Source of the DNA: an uncultured Bacteroides sp.
GTDB lineage: Bacteria; Bacteroidota; Bacteroidia; Bacteroidales; Bacteroidaceae
NCBI RefSeq assembly: GCF_902491285.1
Contig: NZ_CABUHK010000071.1
Span: forward strand, 1-27,750
Direction: 5' to 3'
DNA: 27,750 nucleotides
The position numbers and the translations under genes were made by a program. Of this stretch, positions 6,957 to 15,445 are shown one piece after another. How positions within the stretch are numbered: position 1 is the stretch's first letter; every line of letters begins with the position of its first letter. Below the pieces are notes generated by a model. It was not told the origin of the DNA and did no database searches. It saw nothing but the letters and a program-made list of their open reading frames with translations.

Positions 6957-8204
6957 ATGGACAGAGAAATTCCCAAAGAGGTGCGTAAGAAGGAACGTAA
7001 TAAAAAGATAATTCGTTATTCATCCATAGGGGTGGCAGGGATTATTGTCATTAGTGTGCTTATATCTGTATTGAGGACAGGGGTGGAGAAGAAAGAGCTG
7101 GCTCTTTCTACGGTCGATAAAGGAGTGGTCGAGGTAAGTGTCAGCGCTTCGGGAAGGGTAGTCCCCGCATTTGAAGAGATTATCAATTCTCCTATCAATT
7201 CCCGTATCCTCGAAATCTACAAAAAGGGGGGCGATAGTGTGGACGTAGGCACTCCGATTCTGAAACTTGACCTTCAAAGTACGGAAACACAGTATCAGAA
7301 ACTTCTGGACGAAGAGAAAATGCGTCAGTATAAGCTCGACCAGCTCCGTGTCAACAGCCAGACCAAACTTTCCGATATGGCAATGCAGATTAAAGTTTCC
7401 GCCATGAAACTGAGCCGGATGAAAGTGGAACTGAGGAATGAACACTATCTGGACAGTCTTGGAGCGGGAACGACGGATAAAGTCCGTCAGGCGGAACTAA
7501 GTTATAATGTTGCGCAGCTCGAATACGAACAACTCCGACAGCAATATAAGAATGAACAGGAAGTGGCTGCCGCCGAACTGAAAGTGCAGGAACTAGACTT
7601 CAATATCTTCCGCAAGAGTCTGGCGGAGATGAAGCGTACCTTTGAAGATGCACAAATACGCTCTCCCCGCAAAGCCATTCTTACCTATATTAATAACCAG
7701 ATTGGCGCGCAGATTTCGCAAGGCGAGCAGGTGGCTGTTATCTCTGATTTGAGTCACTTCAAAGTAGAAGGTGAGATTGCCGATACGTATGGTGACCGCG
7801 TGTCGGCAGGCGGAAAAGCAGTTGTGAAGATAGGCAGTGACAAACTGGAAGGAACCGTGAGCAGTGTGACACCGCTTTCCAAGAATGGAGTTATCTCCTT
7901 CACTGTTCAGTTGACAGAAGACAATCACCGTCGTTTGCGTTCGGGATTGAAGACAGATGTCTATGTGATGAATGCTGTGAAGGAAGACGTGATGCGCATT
8001 TCTAATGGCTCTTATTATGTGGGACGTGGTGAATACGAACTTTTTGTCTGTACATCCGAGAAAGAGATGGTCAAGCGTAAAGTACAGTTAGGAGATTCCA
8101 ATTTTGAATATGTAGAAGTGACAGACGGTTTGCAGCCGGGTGATAAGGTGGTTGTCAATGATATGAGTGCATATAAGAACAAGAATAAACTGAAGATTAA
8201 ATAA
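6957..8204 (+). CDS. HlyD/MacA-type periplasmic adaptor subunit
   Basis: 415 residues. A cytoplasmic basic N-terminus is followed by one membrane anchor (about 19-41). Next come a lipoyl half (VSASGRVVPAFEEIINSPINSRILEIYKKGGDSVDVGTPILKL, split here over two beta-hairpins), an alpha-helical coiled-coil hairpin (about 105-215, rich in K, E, L, Q), the second lipoyl half with ISQGEQVAVISDL, and beta-barrel and membrane-proximal domains. Such adaptors join an inner-membrane ABC or RND pump to a TolC-type channel. The channel gene lies downstream at 11189. The pump gene that normally accompanies it is missing apart from a scrap at 8206-8361, so the partner pump must be elsewhere or lost. Confidence 0.88.
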   Translation: MDREIPKEVRKKERNKKIIRYSSIGVAGIIVISVLISVLRTGVEKKELALSTVDKGVVEVSVSASGRVVPAFEEIINSPINSRILEIYKKGGDSVDVGTPILKLDLQSTETQYQKLLDEEKMRQYKLDQLRVNSQTKLSDMAMQIKVSAMKLSRMKVELRNEHYLDSLGAGTTDKVRQAELSYNVAQLEYEQLRQQYKNEQEVAAAELKVQELDFNIFRKSLAEMKRTFEDAQIRSPRKAILTYINNQIGAQISQGEQVAVISDLSHFKVEGEIADTYGDRVSAGGKAVVKIGSDKLEGTVSSVTPLSKNGVISFTVQLTEDNHRRLRSGLKTDVYVMNAVKEDVMRISNGSYYVGRGEYELFVCTSEKEMVKRKVQLGDSNFEYVEVTDGLQPGDKVVVNDMSAYKNKNKLKIK

Positions 8205-8205
8205 A

Positions 8206-8361
8206 TCGGATACAGGAAGTTATGATTGGGGAATTATCCGTTTTCTTATCACATTCGGTATCACTTATTTCCTGATGGATTTGATGATATTGTCCGATGC
8301 TTGTTTTCCAGTCCGCCAGGCAATCCGTAGACAGCCGGCAGAAGCATTGCGGAAGGAATAA
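8206..8361 (+). pseudogene. C-terminal remnant of an ABC transporter permease
   Basis: In the frame whose codons start at 8281 there is an open stretch ending PVRQAIRRQPAEALRKE then TAA at 8359-8361. The pattern P-x-R-x-A-x(4)-P-x-E-A-L-R-x-E is the usual C-terminal end of MacB/FtsX-type permeases. Before it comes a hydrophobic run (IIRFLITFGITYFLMDLMIL), compatible with a last membrane helix. The frame is closed at 8191-8193 and there is no plausible start, so the bulk of the gene is absent. The position directly after the adaptor is where such permeases are usually found. Confidence 0.6.
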
Positions 8362-8374
8362 AAATTCAAGGCTA

Positions 8375-8408
8375 TTTGCATTGTTTTCAATATAATAACT
8401 TATCTTTG
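8375..8408 (+). promoter_or_regulatory. Promoter of the sensor kinase gene
   Basis: TATCTTTG at 8401-8408 is an exact TAnnTTTG -7 box. TTTG at 8375-8378 (22 bp upstream) or TTG at 8381 (17 bp) could serve as the -33 box. The start codon at 8445 follows a short leader. Confidence 0.6.
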
Positions 8409-8444
8409 TGCGCATAATACTGAAAACTATGCAGGTTTTTGCTT

Positions 8445-11057
8445 ATGAATAGACGATATTACTGCTTGTTTGTAGTTCTCTTTTTAGCTGTCCTCGTCCG
8501 GGCGGCAGCTTCGGAAAGTACATTCAATATACTCTTTATCCAGTCTTATACTTCCCAGACTCCTTGGCACAGTGACCTTAATCAAGGTTTGGTGAAAGGA
8601 TTCAGAGAGAGTGGGGTGAAGGTGAATATTACGACAGAATATCTGGATGCTGATTTTTGGGCATTTAATTCAGAGAAAGTAATCATGCGACGTTTCTGTG
8701 AGCGTGCCCGTGAGCGTCGGACGGATTTGATTGTAACGGCGAGTGATGAGGCTTTCTATACGCTTTTCGCATGCGGGGACTCGTTGCCTTTGCAGATTCC
8801 GGTTGTCTTTTTCGGCATCAAGTATCCTGACAACAGGTTGCTTGCTACCCATCCCAATGTCTGCGGATTCACGGCAAACCCCGATTTTGATGTCATCTTG
8901 CGTCATGCGCAAAAGATATTTCCCCGGCGGAAAGAAGTTATTTGCGTGATAGACAATAGCTTTCTGAGTAATAAAGGTCGTGACGACTTTGAAGAAGAGT
9001 GGAAAACTTTCCAACAAGACAACCCTGATTATGAGATGAAAGTCTATAATACTCAGAATTATACCACCAGTCACATTATTGCTGCGATTTGTTATCCGCG
9101 CAATAGCTACGGTCGTATTGTGATAGTTCCCAAATGGTCTCCTTTCCTCTCGTTCGTAGGCAAGAACTCCAAAGCTCCGGTCTTTTCAAGCCAGAATGTA
9201 GGGTTGACCAACGGGGTGTTTTGCGCCTATGACAGTGATGCCTATGCTTCTGCGTTACTGGCAGGTCAAAGAGCTTCACAGGTATTGAAGGGCACATCCC
9301 CCCTGCATATCGGAGTAACGGAAGCCCCACAGGGATTTATATACGACTACAAGCAACTGGAATTTTTCCACGTCAATCCTGATAAAGCGACTGCCATCGG
9401 CGGAACCATTGTCAACGAACCCTATTGGGAGAAATACAAATTCCTCTTTATCCTTCTTTATCCGTCCATCCTGGCCTTGCTGATAGCATCTGTCGTATGG
9501 TTGATGCGTGCCAACCGTCGCGAATCCAAACGACGTGTGCAAGCACAGACCCGCCTGCTGGTACAGAACAAACTGGTAGAACAGCGCAATGAATTTGATA
9601 ATGTCTTCCACTCCATCCGTGATGGCGTGATAACGTATGATACTGACTTGCATATCCATTTCACGAACCGTTCTTTATTGAGAATGCTCCATCTGCCGTA
9701 CGAATCGGGCGGACGTTTTTATGAAGGCATGATGGCAGGCAGTATTTTCAATATTTATAATGAAGGGCAGGACATTCTTCATGAAATGTTGAAACGGGTA
9801 GCCCGTACGGGAGAAAGCGTGCAGATACCCCAAGGTTCTTTTATGAAAGAGGTGCACGGTGATAATTACTTCCCGGTATCCGGTGAGATAGTCCCGATTC
9901 ATTCGAAAGTGGGCATTACGGGTATGGCTCTTTCTGCGCGTAATATCTCGGATGAAGAAATGCAGAAGCGTTTCTTTGATATGGCATTGGACGGGAGTTC
10001 CATATACCCCTGGCAGTTTGATATGAAAGCCAATTGTTTTATTTTCCCGCAAGGTTTCCTTGTACGGATGGGATATGACGAATCAGTCACTACTATCACT
10101 CGTGAGGAGATGAACCGTACTATCCATCCGGATGATTTGAAGGAAATCATTCCGCAGTTTGATAAAGCATTGGCAGGGGGCAACAGTAATCCTCGTCTGA
10201 GTTTCCGCCAGCTTAATGCGAATGGCGAATATGAGTGGTGGGAATACCGTTCTTCCGCTATCAGTGGTCTGACGCAGGATTCACTGTACAGCATATTGGG
10301 GGTATGCCAAAGCATCCAGCGGTATAAGACGGCCGAACAGGAAATGCGGGAAGCGCGCGACAAAGCTCTTCAGGCAGACAAGTTGAAATCCGCTTTCCTG
10401 GCCAATATGAGCCACGAGATTCGCACCCCGTTGAATGCCATCGTAGGCTTCTCCGATTTATTGAGTGACACAAGCAGTTTCACGGAAGAAGAAGTCTCCC
10501 AGTTTATCGCGACTATTAATAAGAACTGCGGTTTGCTGCTGGCATTGATTAACGATATTCTTGACCTGTCCCGTATCGAGTCCGGAACGATGGAATTTGT
10601 GTTTGCAGAGCACAACCTGCCTTTACTTTTAAAGACCGTCCACGATTCGCAACGGCTGAATATGCCATCGGGCGTAGAACTGGTATTGCGTATGCCCGAA
10701 AGCGACAAGAAATATCTGAAAACGGATAATGTCCGCCTGCAGCAGGTAGTCAATAACCTGATTAATAACGCTGCTAAATTTACGAGCAGCGGATTTATCA
10801 CCTTCGGCTACGAAGAAGACGAAGAACCCGGATATACCCGTATCTTTGTCGAAGATACCGGAGTCGGCATCTCGGAAGAAGGTATCCGGCATATCTTCGA
10901 ACGGTTCTATAAAGTCGATAACTTTACACAAGGTGCAGGACTGGGATTGAGTATCTGCCAGACTATTATCGAACGCTTGAAAGGCTCTATCTCCGTGACT
11001 TCCGAAGTGGGTAAAGGTACCCGCTTCACAGTGCGTCTTCCCAACTATTGCGAATAA
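8445..11057 (+). CDS. Membrane histidine kinase with ABC_sub_bind-type periplasmic sensor and PAS domains
   Basis: About 870 residues from the ATG at 8445 (an in-frame TTG at 8439 is less likely). A signal/anchor segment is followed by a periplasmic domain (about 25-320) resembling the ABC substrate-binding family PF04392 (ILFIQSYTSQTPWHSDLNQG start, IPVVFFGI, DAYASALLAGQRA). Then come a membrane helix (about 332-352), a short coiled linker, two PAS-like regions (about 390-500 and 510-640), a HisKA domain with the phospho-acceptor His657 in NMSHEIRTPLNA, and a HATPase_c domain (NNLINNAAKF, EDTGVGIS, GAGLGLSI). There is no receiver domain, so it must phosphorylate a separate regulator. It lies between the adaptor and channel genes, suggesting that it senses an envelope or efflux-related ligand. 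Confidence 0.88.
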   Translation: MNRRYYCLFVVLFLAVLVRAAASESTFNILFIQSYTSQTPWHSDLNQGLVKGFRESGVKVNITTEYLDADFWAFNSEKVIMRRFCERARERRTDLIVTASDEAFYTLFACGDSLPLQIPVVFFGIKYPDNRLLATHPNVCGFTANPDFDVILRHAQKIFPRRKEVICVIDNSFLSNKGRDDFEEEWKTFQQDNPDYEMKVYNTQNYTTSHIIAAICYPRNSYGRIVIVPKWSPFLSFVGKNSKAPVFSSQNVGLTNGVFCAYDSDAYASALLAGQRASQVLKGTSPLHIGVTEAPQGFIYDYKQLEFFHVNPDKATAIGGTIVNEPYWEKYKFLFILLYPSILALLIASVVWLMRANRRESKRRVQAQTRLLVQNKLVEQRNEFDNVFHSIRDGVITYDTDLHIHFTNRSLLRMLHLPYESGGRFYEGMMAGSIFNIYNEGQDILHEMLKRVARTGESVQIPQGSFMKEVHGDNYFPVSGEIVPIHSKVGITGMALSARNISDEEMQKRFFDMALDGSSIYPWQFDMKANCFIFPQGFLVRMGYDESVTTITREEMNRTIHPDDLKEIIPQFDKALAGGNSNPRLSFRQLNANGEYEWWEYRSSAISGLTQDSLYSILGVCQSIQRYKTAEQEMREARDKALQADKLKSAFLANMSHEIRTPLNAIVGFSDLLSDTSSFTEEEVSQFIATINKNCGLLLALINDILDLSRIESGTMEFVFAEHNLPLLLKTVHDSQRLNMPSGVELVLRMPESDKKYLKTDNVRLQQVVNNLINNAAKFTSSGFITFGYEEDEEPGYTRIFVEDTGVGISEEGIRHIFERFYKVDNFTQGAGLGLSICQTIIERLKGSISVTSEVGKGTRFTVRLPNYCE

Positions 11058-11079
11058 ACCCGAACGTCCGTTTTTGCGT

Positions 11080-11110
11080 ATAGTGTTCGAAAATGAACAC
11101 TATATTTATT
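11080..11110 (+). terminator. Hairpin with T-rich tail after the kinase gene (also contains a putative activator site)
   Basis: The stem ATAGTGTTC / GAACACTAT has a 6-nt loop and an ATTTATTTTAT tail, 22 bp after the kinase stop. It is terminator-like, but the inner palindrome matches the one upstream of the adaptor gene. Confidence 0.55.
11083..11100. promoter_or_regulatory. Putative upstream activator site for the tolC-type gene
   Basis: The palindrome GTGTTC-GAAAAT-GAACAC begins with the same GTGTTCGA octamer as the site at 6833. It starts exactly 62 bp before TGGCAC at 11145. The matched sequence and spacing suggest a binding site for the NtrC-type regulator encoded downstream. Confidence 0.6.
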
Positions 11111-11144
11111 TTATAACCGATTGAAAATAAATAGCTTATTCTTT

Positions 11145-11159
11145 TGGCACATCGTTTGA
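11145..11159 (+). promoter_or_regulatory. Sigma-54-like promoter of the tolC-type gene
   Basis: TGGCAC at 11145-11150 and TTGA at 11156-11159, preceded by a T as in the YTGGCAC consensus. The first G of GG and the -12 G are 12 bp apart, the correct distance. The only key departure is GA for GC. The start would be near 11170, about 19 bp before the ATG at 11189. Confidence 0.65.
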
Positions 11160-11188
11160 TTCTCCTTTAGTGGAAAATACTGTGCATA

Positions 11189-12679
11189 ATGAAAAAGAAA
11201 AGTATATTAGTAGCCCTTGCCGCAGCTTGCCTTCCATTGGCATTGTCGGCACAGAAAGAAGGACAGACAGAAAGGGAGATAACCTTAAATGAAGTCATCG
11301 CAATGGCACGTTCGCAATCCGTCGATGCGGCTGTTGCCCTGAATGAACTGAAAACCGCCTATTGGGAATACCGTACCTTCCGTGCCGACCTTCTGCCGGA
11401 AGTCAACCTTACCGGCACTTTGCCCAATTACAACAAGTCATACAGCTCCTACCAGAACTCCAACGGTTCCTACAGCTTCGTCCGCAACAGTGCGCTGGGG
11501 CTTTCCGGTGAACTTTCCATCGACCAGAACATCTGGCTGACGGGTGGTAAACTCTCCCTGACTTCCTCTCTCGACTATATGAAGCAGCTCGGTTCCGACG
11601 GCGACCGCCAGTTCATGTCCGTCCCCGTCACCCTGAAACTTACCCAACCCATCTTCGGAGTGAACAACATCAAGTGGGACAGGCGCATCGAACCGGTGCG
11701 TTATGCCGAAGCGAAAGCCGCTTTCATCACCGCTACCGAAGAAGTGACGATGCGCGCCATCACCTATTACTTCAATCTCCTGCTGGCACGCGAGAACCTG
11801 AGCACCGCCCAACAGAACCGGAAGAATGCCGACCACCTCTACGAAGTAGCCCTTGCCAAACGGAAGATGGGGCAGATTTCCGAAAACGAACTCCTGCAAC
11901 TCAAGCTTTCCGCCCTGAACGCGAAAGCTGCTTTGACGGAAGCGGAGAGCGACCTTAATGCCAAGATGTTCCAGCTCCGTGCTTTCCTGGGGGTAGGAGA
12001 GGATGAGATACTCCGCCCCGTCATTCCCGAAGCCGTAGACGGTTCAAAGATGGAATATAATAGGGTATTGAACAAAGCGCTCGAACGTAACTCATTCGCG
12101 CAGAATATCCGTCGCCGCCAATTGGAAGCCGACTATGAAGTGGCTACGGCACGCGGCAACCTGCGTAGCGTCGACCTCTTTGCCAGCATAGGATATACCG
12201 GAGAAAACCGTAACTTCCCCACCGTCTATAAAAACCTGCAAGATAACCAGATAGTGCAGGTAGGCGTCAAAATACCTATCCTGGATTGGGGAAAACGCCG
12301 CGGCAAAGTTCGTGTAGCCAAGAGCAACCGTGACGTGGTGCTTTCAAAGATTCGCCAGGAACAGATAAACTTCAATCAGGATATTTTCCTGCTGGTAGAA
12401 CATTTTAATAACCAGGCGCAACAGTTGACTATCGCCAAAGAAGCCGACGCCATCGCCCGGCAACGCTACAAGACCAGTATCGAAACCTTCCTGATAGGCA
12501 AGATTAACACCCTCGACCTGAACGATGCGCAGAACTCCAAGGACCAGGCGAGACAAAAACATATTTCCGAACTTTATTATTATTGGTATTATTTCTACCA
12601 AATCCGCAGCCTGACGCTTTGGGATTTCCGTACCAACACTGAACTGGAAGCTGATTTTGATGAAATCATCCGGCAATAA
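11189..12679 (+). CDS. TolC-family outer-membrane efflux channel
   Basis: 496 residues with a signal peptide (MKKKSILVALAAACLPLALSA). The two tandem OEP repeats of the TolC fold are visible: long amphipathic helices such as ATEEVTMRAITYYFNLLLARENLSTAQQN and a second copy near INFNQDIFLLVEHFNNQAQQL (each quoted only in part of its length), with NTLDLNDAQNSKDQA typical of the end of repeat 2. It should form the trimeric channel that works with the adaptor at 6957. It is preceded by a sigma-54-like promoter with a matched activator site. It has no overlap with neighbours: 131 bp before and 96 bp after. Confidence 0.9.
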   Translation: MKKKSILVALAAACLPLALSAQKEGQTEREITLNEVIAMARSQSVDAAVALNELKTAYWEYRTFRADLLPEVNLTGTLPNYNKSYSSYQNSNGSYSFVRNSALGLSGELSIDQNIWLTGGKLSLTSSLDYMKQLGSDGDRQFMSVPVTLKLTQPIFGVNNIKWDRRIEPVRYAEAKAAFITATEEVTMRAITYYFNLLLARENLSTAQQNRKNADHLYEVALAKRKMGQISENELLQLKLSALNAKAALTEAESDLNAKMFQLRAFLGVGEDEILRPVIPEAVDGSKMEYNRVLNKALERNSFAQNIRRRQLEADYEVATARGNLRSVDLFASIGYTGENRNFPTVYKNLQDNQIVQVGVKIPILDWGKRRGKVRVAKSNRDVVLSKIRQEQINFNQDIFLLVEHFNNQAQQLTIAKEADAIARQRYKTSIETFLIGKINTLDLNDAQNSKDQARQKHISELYYYWYYFYQIRSLTLWDFRTNTELEADFDEIIRQ

Positions 12680-12715
12680 AAAGTGAAAAGCATGAAGATG
12701 GTTGGTTATTTTTTG

Positions 12716-12723
12716 TAGATTTG
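12716..12723 (+). promoter_or_regulatory. Possible -7 promoter box of the response-regulator gene
   Basis: TAGATTTG matches TAnnTTTG, 52 bp before the ATG at 12776. No TTTG is present at the right distance upstream, so the fit is partial. Confidence 0.35.
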
Positions 12724-12775
12724 CAGTATTGTAAAACACAAGAATGCTTCCTTTGATAAATAAAGAACATGAATC

Positions 12776-14125
12776 ATGATTCTGATAATTGACGATGACA
12801 GTGTAGTGCGCTCTTCACTCAACTTTATGCTGAAACGGGCGGGATATGAAGCGCAGGCAGTTCCCTCTCCCCGGGAAGCCATGGACGTGGTGCGTTCCGT
12901 AACTCCCGATTTAATCCTGATGGATATGAATTTCACCCTTTCCACGACAGGCGAAGAAGGATTGACGCTACTCAAACAAGTAAAGATATTCCGCCCCGAA
13001 ACCCCGGTGATATTGATGACCGCCTGGGGAAGCATCCAACTTGCCGTGCAGGGAATGCAGGCAGGCGCCTTCGACTTCATCACAAAACCCTGGAACAACG
13101 CCGCCCTGTTGCAACGCATCGAAACCGCTCTGGAACTCTCGGCGACTTCCAAAGAAGCTACGCAGGAACAAAGCGACTCCTTCGACCGCAGCCACATCAT
13201 CGGGCGTAGCCAGGGATTGACGGACGTACTGAACACTATCGCCCGCATCGCAAAGACCAACGCTTCCGTACTAATCACGGGTGAGAGCGGCACAGGTAAG
13301 GAACTCATAGCCGAAGCCATTCATATCAACAGCCAGCGTGCTAAGCACCCGTTTGTGAAAGTCAATCTGGGCGGTATCTCTCAAAGCCTGTTCGAGAGCG
13401 AAATGTTCGGTCACAAGAAAGGAGCTTTCACCGATGCTTCCGCTGACCGTATCGGACGTTTCGAGATGGCGGACAAAGGCACCATCTTCCTGGATGAAAT
13501 CGGTGACCTCGACCCTTCCTGCCAGGTGAAACTGCTGCGTGTATTGCAAGACCAGACCTTTGAGGTGCTCGGCGACAGTCGCCCCCGCAAGACCGACATC
13601 CGTGTAGTCTCCGCCACCAACGCCGACCTGCATAAGATGGTGGGCGAACGTTCTTTCCGCGAAGACCTGTTCTACCGCATTAACCTGATAACAGTAAAAC
13701 TGCCCGCCTTGCGTGAACGTCGTGAAGATATCCCGCTGCTGGCACGTCACTTTGCCGACCGCCAAGCCGCAGCCAACGGACTGCCTCACACCGACTTCTC
13801 CGCCGACGCCATGCAATTCCTGAGCCGTTTGCCTTTCCCCGGAAATATCCGTGAACTCAAGAATCTGGTAGAACGAACCATACTGGTAAGCGGCAAACCG
13901 CTTCTCGACGCTTCCGATTTCGACGCCCAGTACATTCGCCACGACGACGCAAAAGCAGCCGAAAGCACATCTCTGGCAGGTATGACATTGGACGAGATAG
14001 AACGCCAGACCATTCTTCAGGCGTTGGAACGTTACAAAGGAAATTTGAGCCAGGTAGCTACGGCATTAGGCATCAGCCGTGCCGCACTCTACCGTCGTCT
14101 CGAAAAATATAATATTACTGTATAG
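12776..14125 (+). CDS. NtrC-type sigma-54-dependent response regulator
   Basis: 449 residues with three domains. The receiver (1-120) has the acidic cluster DDD at 6-8, phospho-acceptor Asp50 in LILMDMNF and the Lys in ITKPW. The AAA+ activator (about 140-375) has Walker A GESGTGKE from residue 169, Walker B GTIFLDEIGDL, and a sigma-54 contact loop reading GAFTDA (216-221) rather than the classic GAFTGA. The Fis-type helix-turn-helix at the C-terminus has NLSQVATALGISRAALYRRL. It probably activates the sigma-54-like promoters at 6895 and 11145. The start codon is ATG 12776; another ATG 7 bp earlier is out of frame. The gene is followed 25 bp later by its likely partner kinase. Confidence 0.93.
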   Translation: MILIIDDDSVVRSSLNFMLKRAGYEAQAVPSPREAMDVVRSVTPDLILMDMNFTLSTTGEEGLTLLKQVKIFRPETPVILMTAWGSIQLAVQGMQAGAFDFITKPWNNAALLQRIETALELSATSKEATQEQSDSFDRSHIIGRSQGLTDVLNTIARIAKTNASVLITGESGTGKELIAEAIHINSQRAKHPFVKVNLGGISQSLFESEMFGHKKGAFTDASADRIGRFEMADKGTIFLDEIGDLDPSCQVKLLRVLQDQTFEVLGDSRPRKTDIRVVSATNADLHKMVGERSFREDLFYRINLITVKLPALRERREDIPLLARHFADRQAAANGLPHTDFSADAMQFLSRLPFPGNIRELKNLVERTILVSGKPLLDASDFDAQYIRHDDAKAAESTSLAGMTLDEIERQTILQALERYKGNLSQVATALGISRAALYRRLEKYNITV

Positions 14126-14150
14126 GATTAACCATTAACCACAGATAAGC

Positions 14151-15443
14151 GTGCGTATAAAAGGACTATTTTTCATCCTCGTCTTCTTGTTGCTGGCACT
14201 GGGCGGCATATTGCTGTTCCTTTCCAGCCAACAGAACACGCTCTTCTTCTACATAGGTGAGGGACTGGTACTCTTCATCCTCATTTATCTGGCATTCTTC
14301 TATCGGAAGCTCATAAAACCTTTAAATACCATCGAAAGCGGCATGGACTTGCTGCGTGAGCAGGATTTCAGCAGCCGCCTGAGCCCGGTGGGACAATACG
14401 AAGCCGACCGTGTCGTGAATGTCTTCAACCGCATGATGGAGCAACTCAAGAACGAACGTCTCCGCCTGCGCGAACAGAATCATTTCCTCGACTTACTGAT
14501 TAATGCTTCCCCGATGGGCGTCATTATCACCACCCTTGACGACGACCTCTCGCAACTCAACCCGATGGCATTGAAAATGCTGGGTGTCCGCCCGGAAGAC
14601 GTGCAAGGCAAGAAGATGAACGAGATAGACTCCCCGCTAGCCATGGAACTTGCCAACGTTCCGAAAGGCGCGACAACCACCGTCCGCCTGAACGACTCCA
14701 ATATCTACCGTTGCACTCACTCTTCCTTTATCGACCATGGATTCCAACACCCTTTCTTCCTCGTAGAAAGCCTGACGGACGAAGTGATGAAAGCCGAAAA
14801 GAAAGCCTACGAGAAGGTAATCCGCATGATAGCCCATGAAGTGAACAACACGACTGCCGGCATCACTTCCACGCTGGACACCGTAGAACAAGCCCTTTCC
14901 ACCGAAGAAGGCATGGACGACATCTGCGACGTGATGCGTGTATGCACCGAACGCTGCTTCTCCATGAGCCGTTTCATCACCCGCTTTGCCGACGTTGTGA
15001 AGATACCCGAACCCACCGTCTCGCCTGTCAACCTGAACGACCTGGCTTTTACCTGCAAACGCTTCATGGAAGGAATGTGTAACGACCGCCGTATCAAGCT
15101 TCGTCTGAAAATAGACGAAGACCTGAAAGATGTCATGCTGGACGCCGCCCTCTTTGAGCGAGTACTCGTGAACATCATCAAGAACGCCGCCGAAAGCATC
15201 GAAGCAGACGGCGAAATCATCATCCGTACCCAGTCTCCCGCCACTATCGAAATCACAGACAACGGCAAAGGGATCAGCAAGGAAACGGAAGCAAAACTGT
15301 TCAGCCCATTCTTTTCCACCAAACCGAACGGTCAGGGCATCGGCCTTATTTTTATCCGCGAAGTACTGATGCGCCATGGATGCACCTTCTCCTTGCGGAC
15401 TTATGCCGACGGATTGACCCGATTCCGGATTGTTTTTCCTTAA
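14151..15443 (+). CDS. NtrB-like membrane sensor histidine kinase
   Basis: 430 residues, starting at a GTG. Two membrane helices (about 4-24 and 30-52) flank a very short periplasmic loop. A HAMP-like linker and a PAS-like region (about 105-205) follow. The phospho-acceptor is His229 in IRMIAHEVNNTTAG, and the HATPase_c domain has NIIKNAAESIE, DNGKGIS, FSTKPNGQGIGLI. The H-E-V-N-N and F-F-S-T-K-x-x-G-x-G-I-G-L patterns are usual for kinases paired with NtrC-type regulators. The 25-bp gap to the regulator gene indicates one operon. The minimal outer loop suggests it senses a membrane or cytoplasmic cue, in contrast to the large sensor at 8445. Confidence 0.9.
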   Translation: MRIKGLFFILVFLLLALGGILLFLSSQQNTLFFYIGEGLVLFILIYLAFFYRKLIKPLNTIESGMDLLREQDFSSRLSPVGQYEADRVVNVFNRMMEQLKNERLRLREQNHFLDLLINASPMGVIITTLDDDLSQLNPMALKMLGVRPEDVQGKKMNEIDSPLAMELANVPKGATTTVRLNDSNIYRCTHSSFIDHGFQHPFFLVESLTDEVMKAEKKAYEKVIRMIAHEVNNTTAGITSTLDTVEQALSTEEGMDDICDVMRVCTERCFSMSRFITRFADVVKIPEPTVSPVNLNDLAFTCKRFMEGMCNDRRIKLRLKIDEDLKDVMLDAALFERVLVNIIKNAAESIEADGEIIIRTQSPATIEITDNGKGISKETEAKLFSPFFSTKPNGQGIGLIFIREVLMRHGCTFSLRTYADGLTRFRIVFP

Positions 15444-15445
15444 TA

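Noticed and set aside
8197..8415. Minus-strand small protein between adaptor and kinase genes
   Set aside because: No recognisable features; the plus strand here carries the permease scrap and the kinase promoter.
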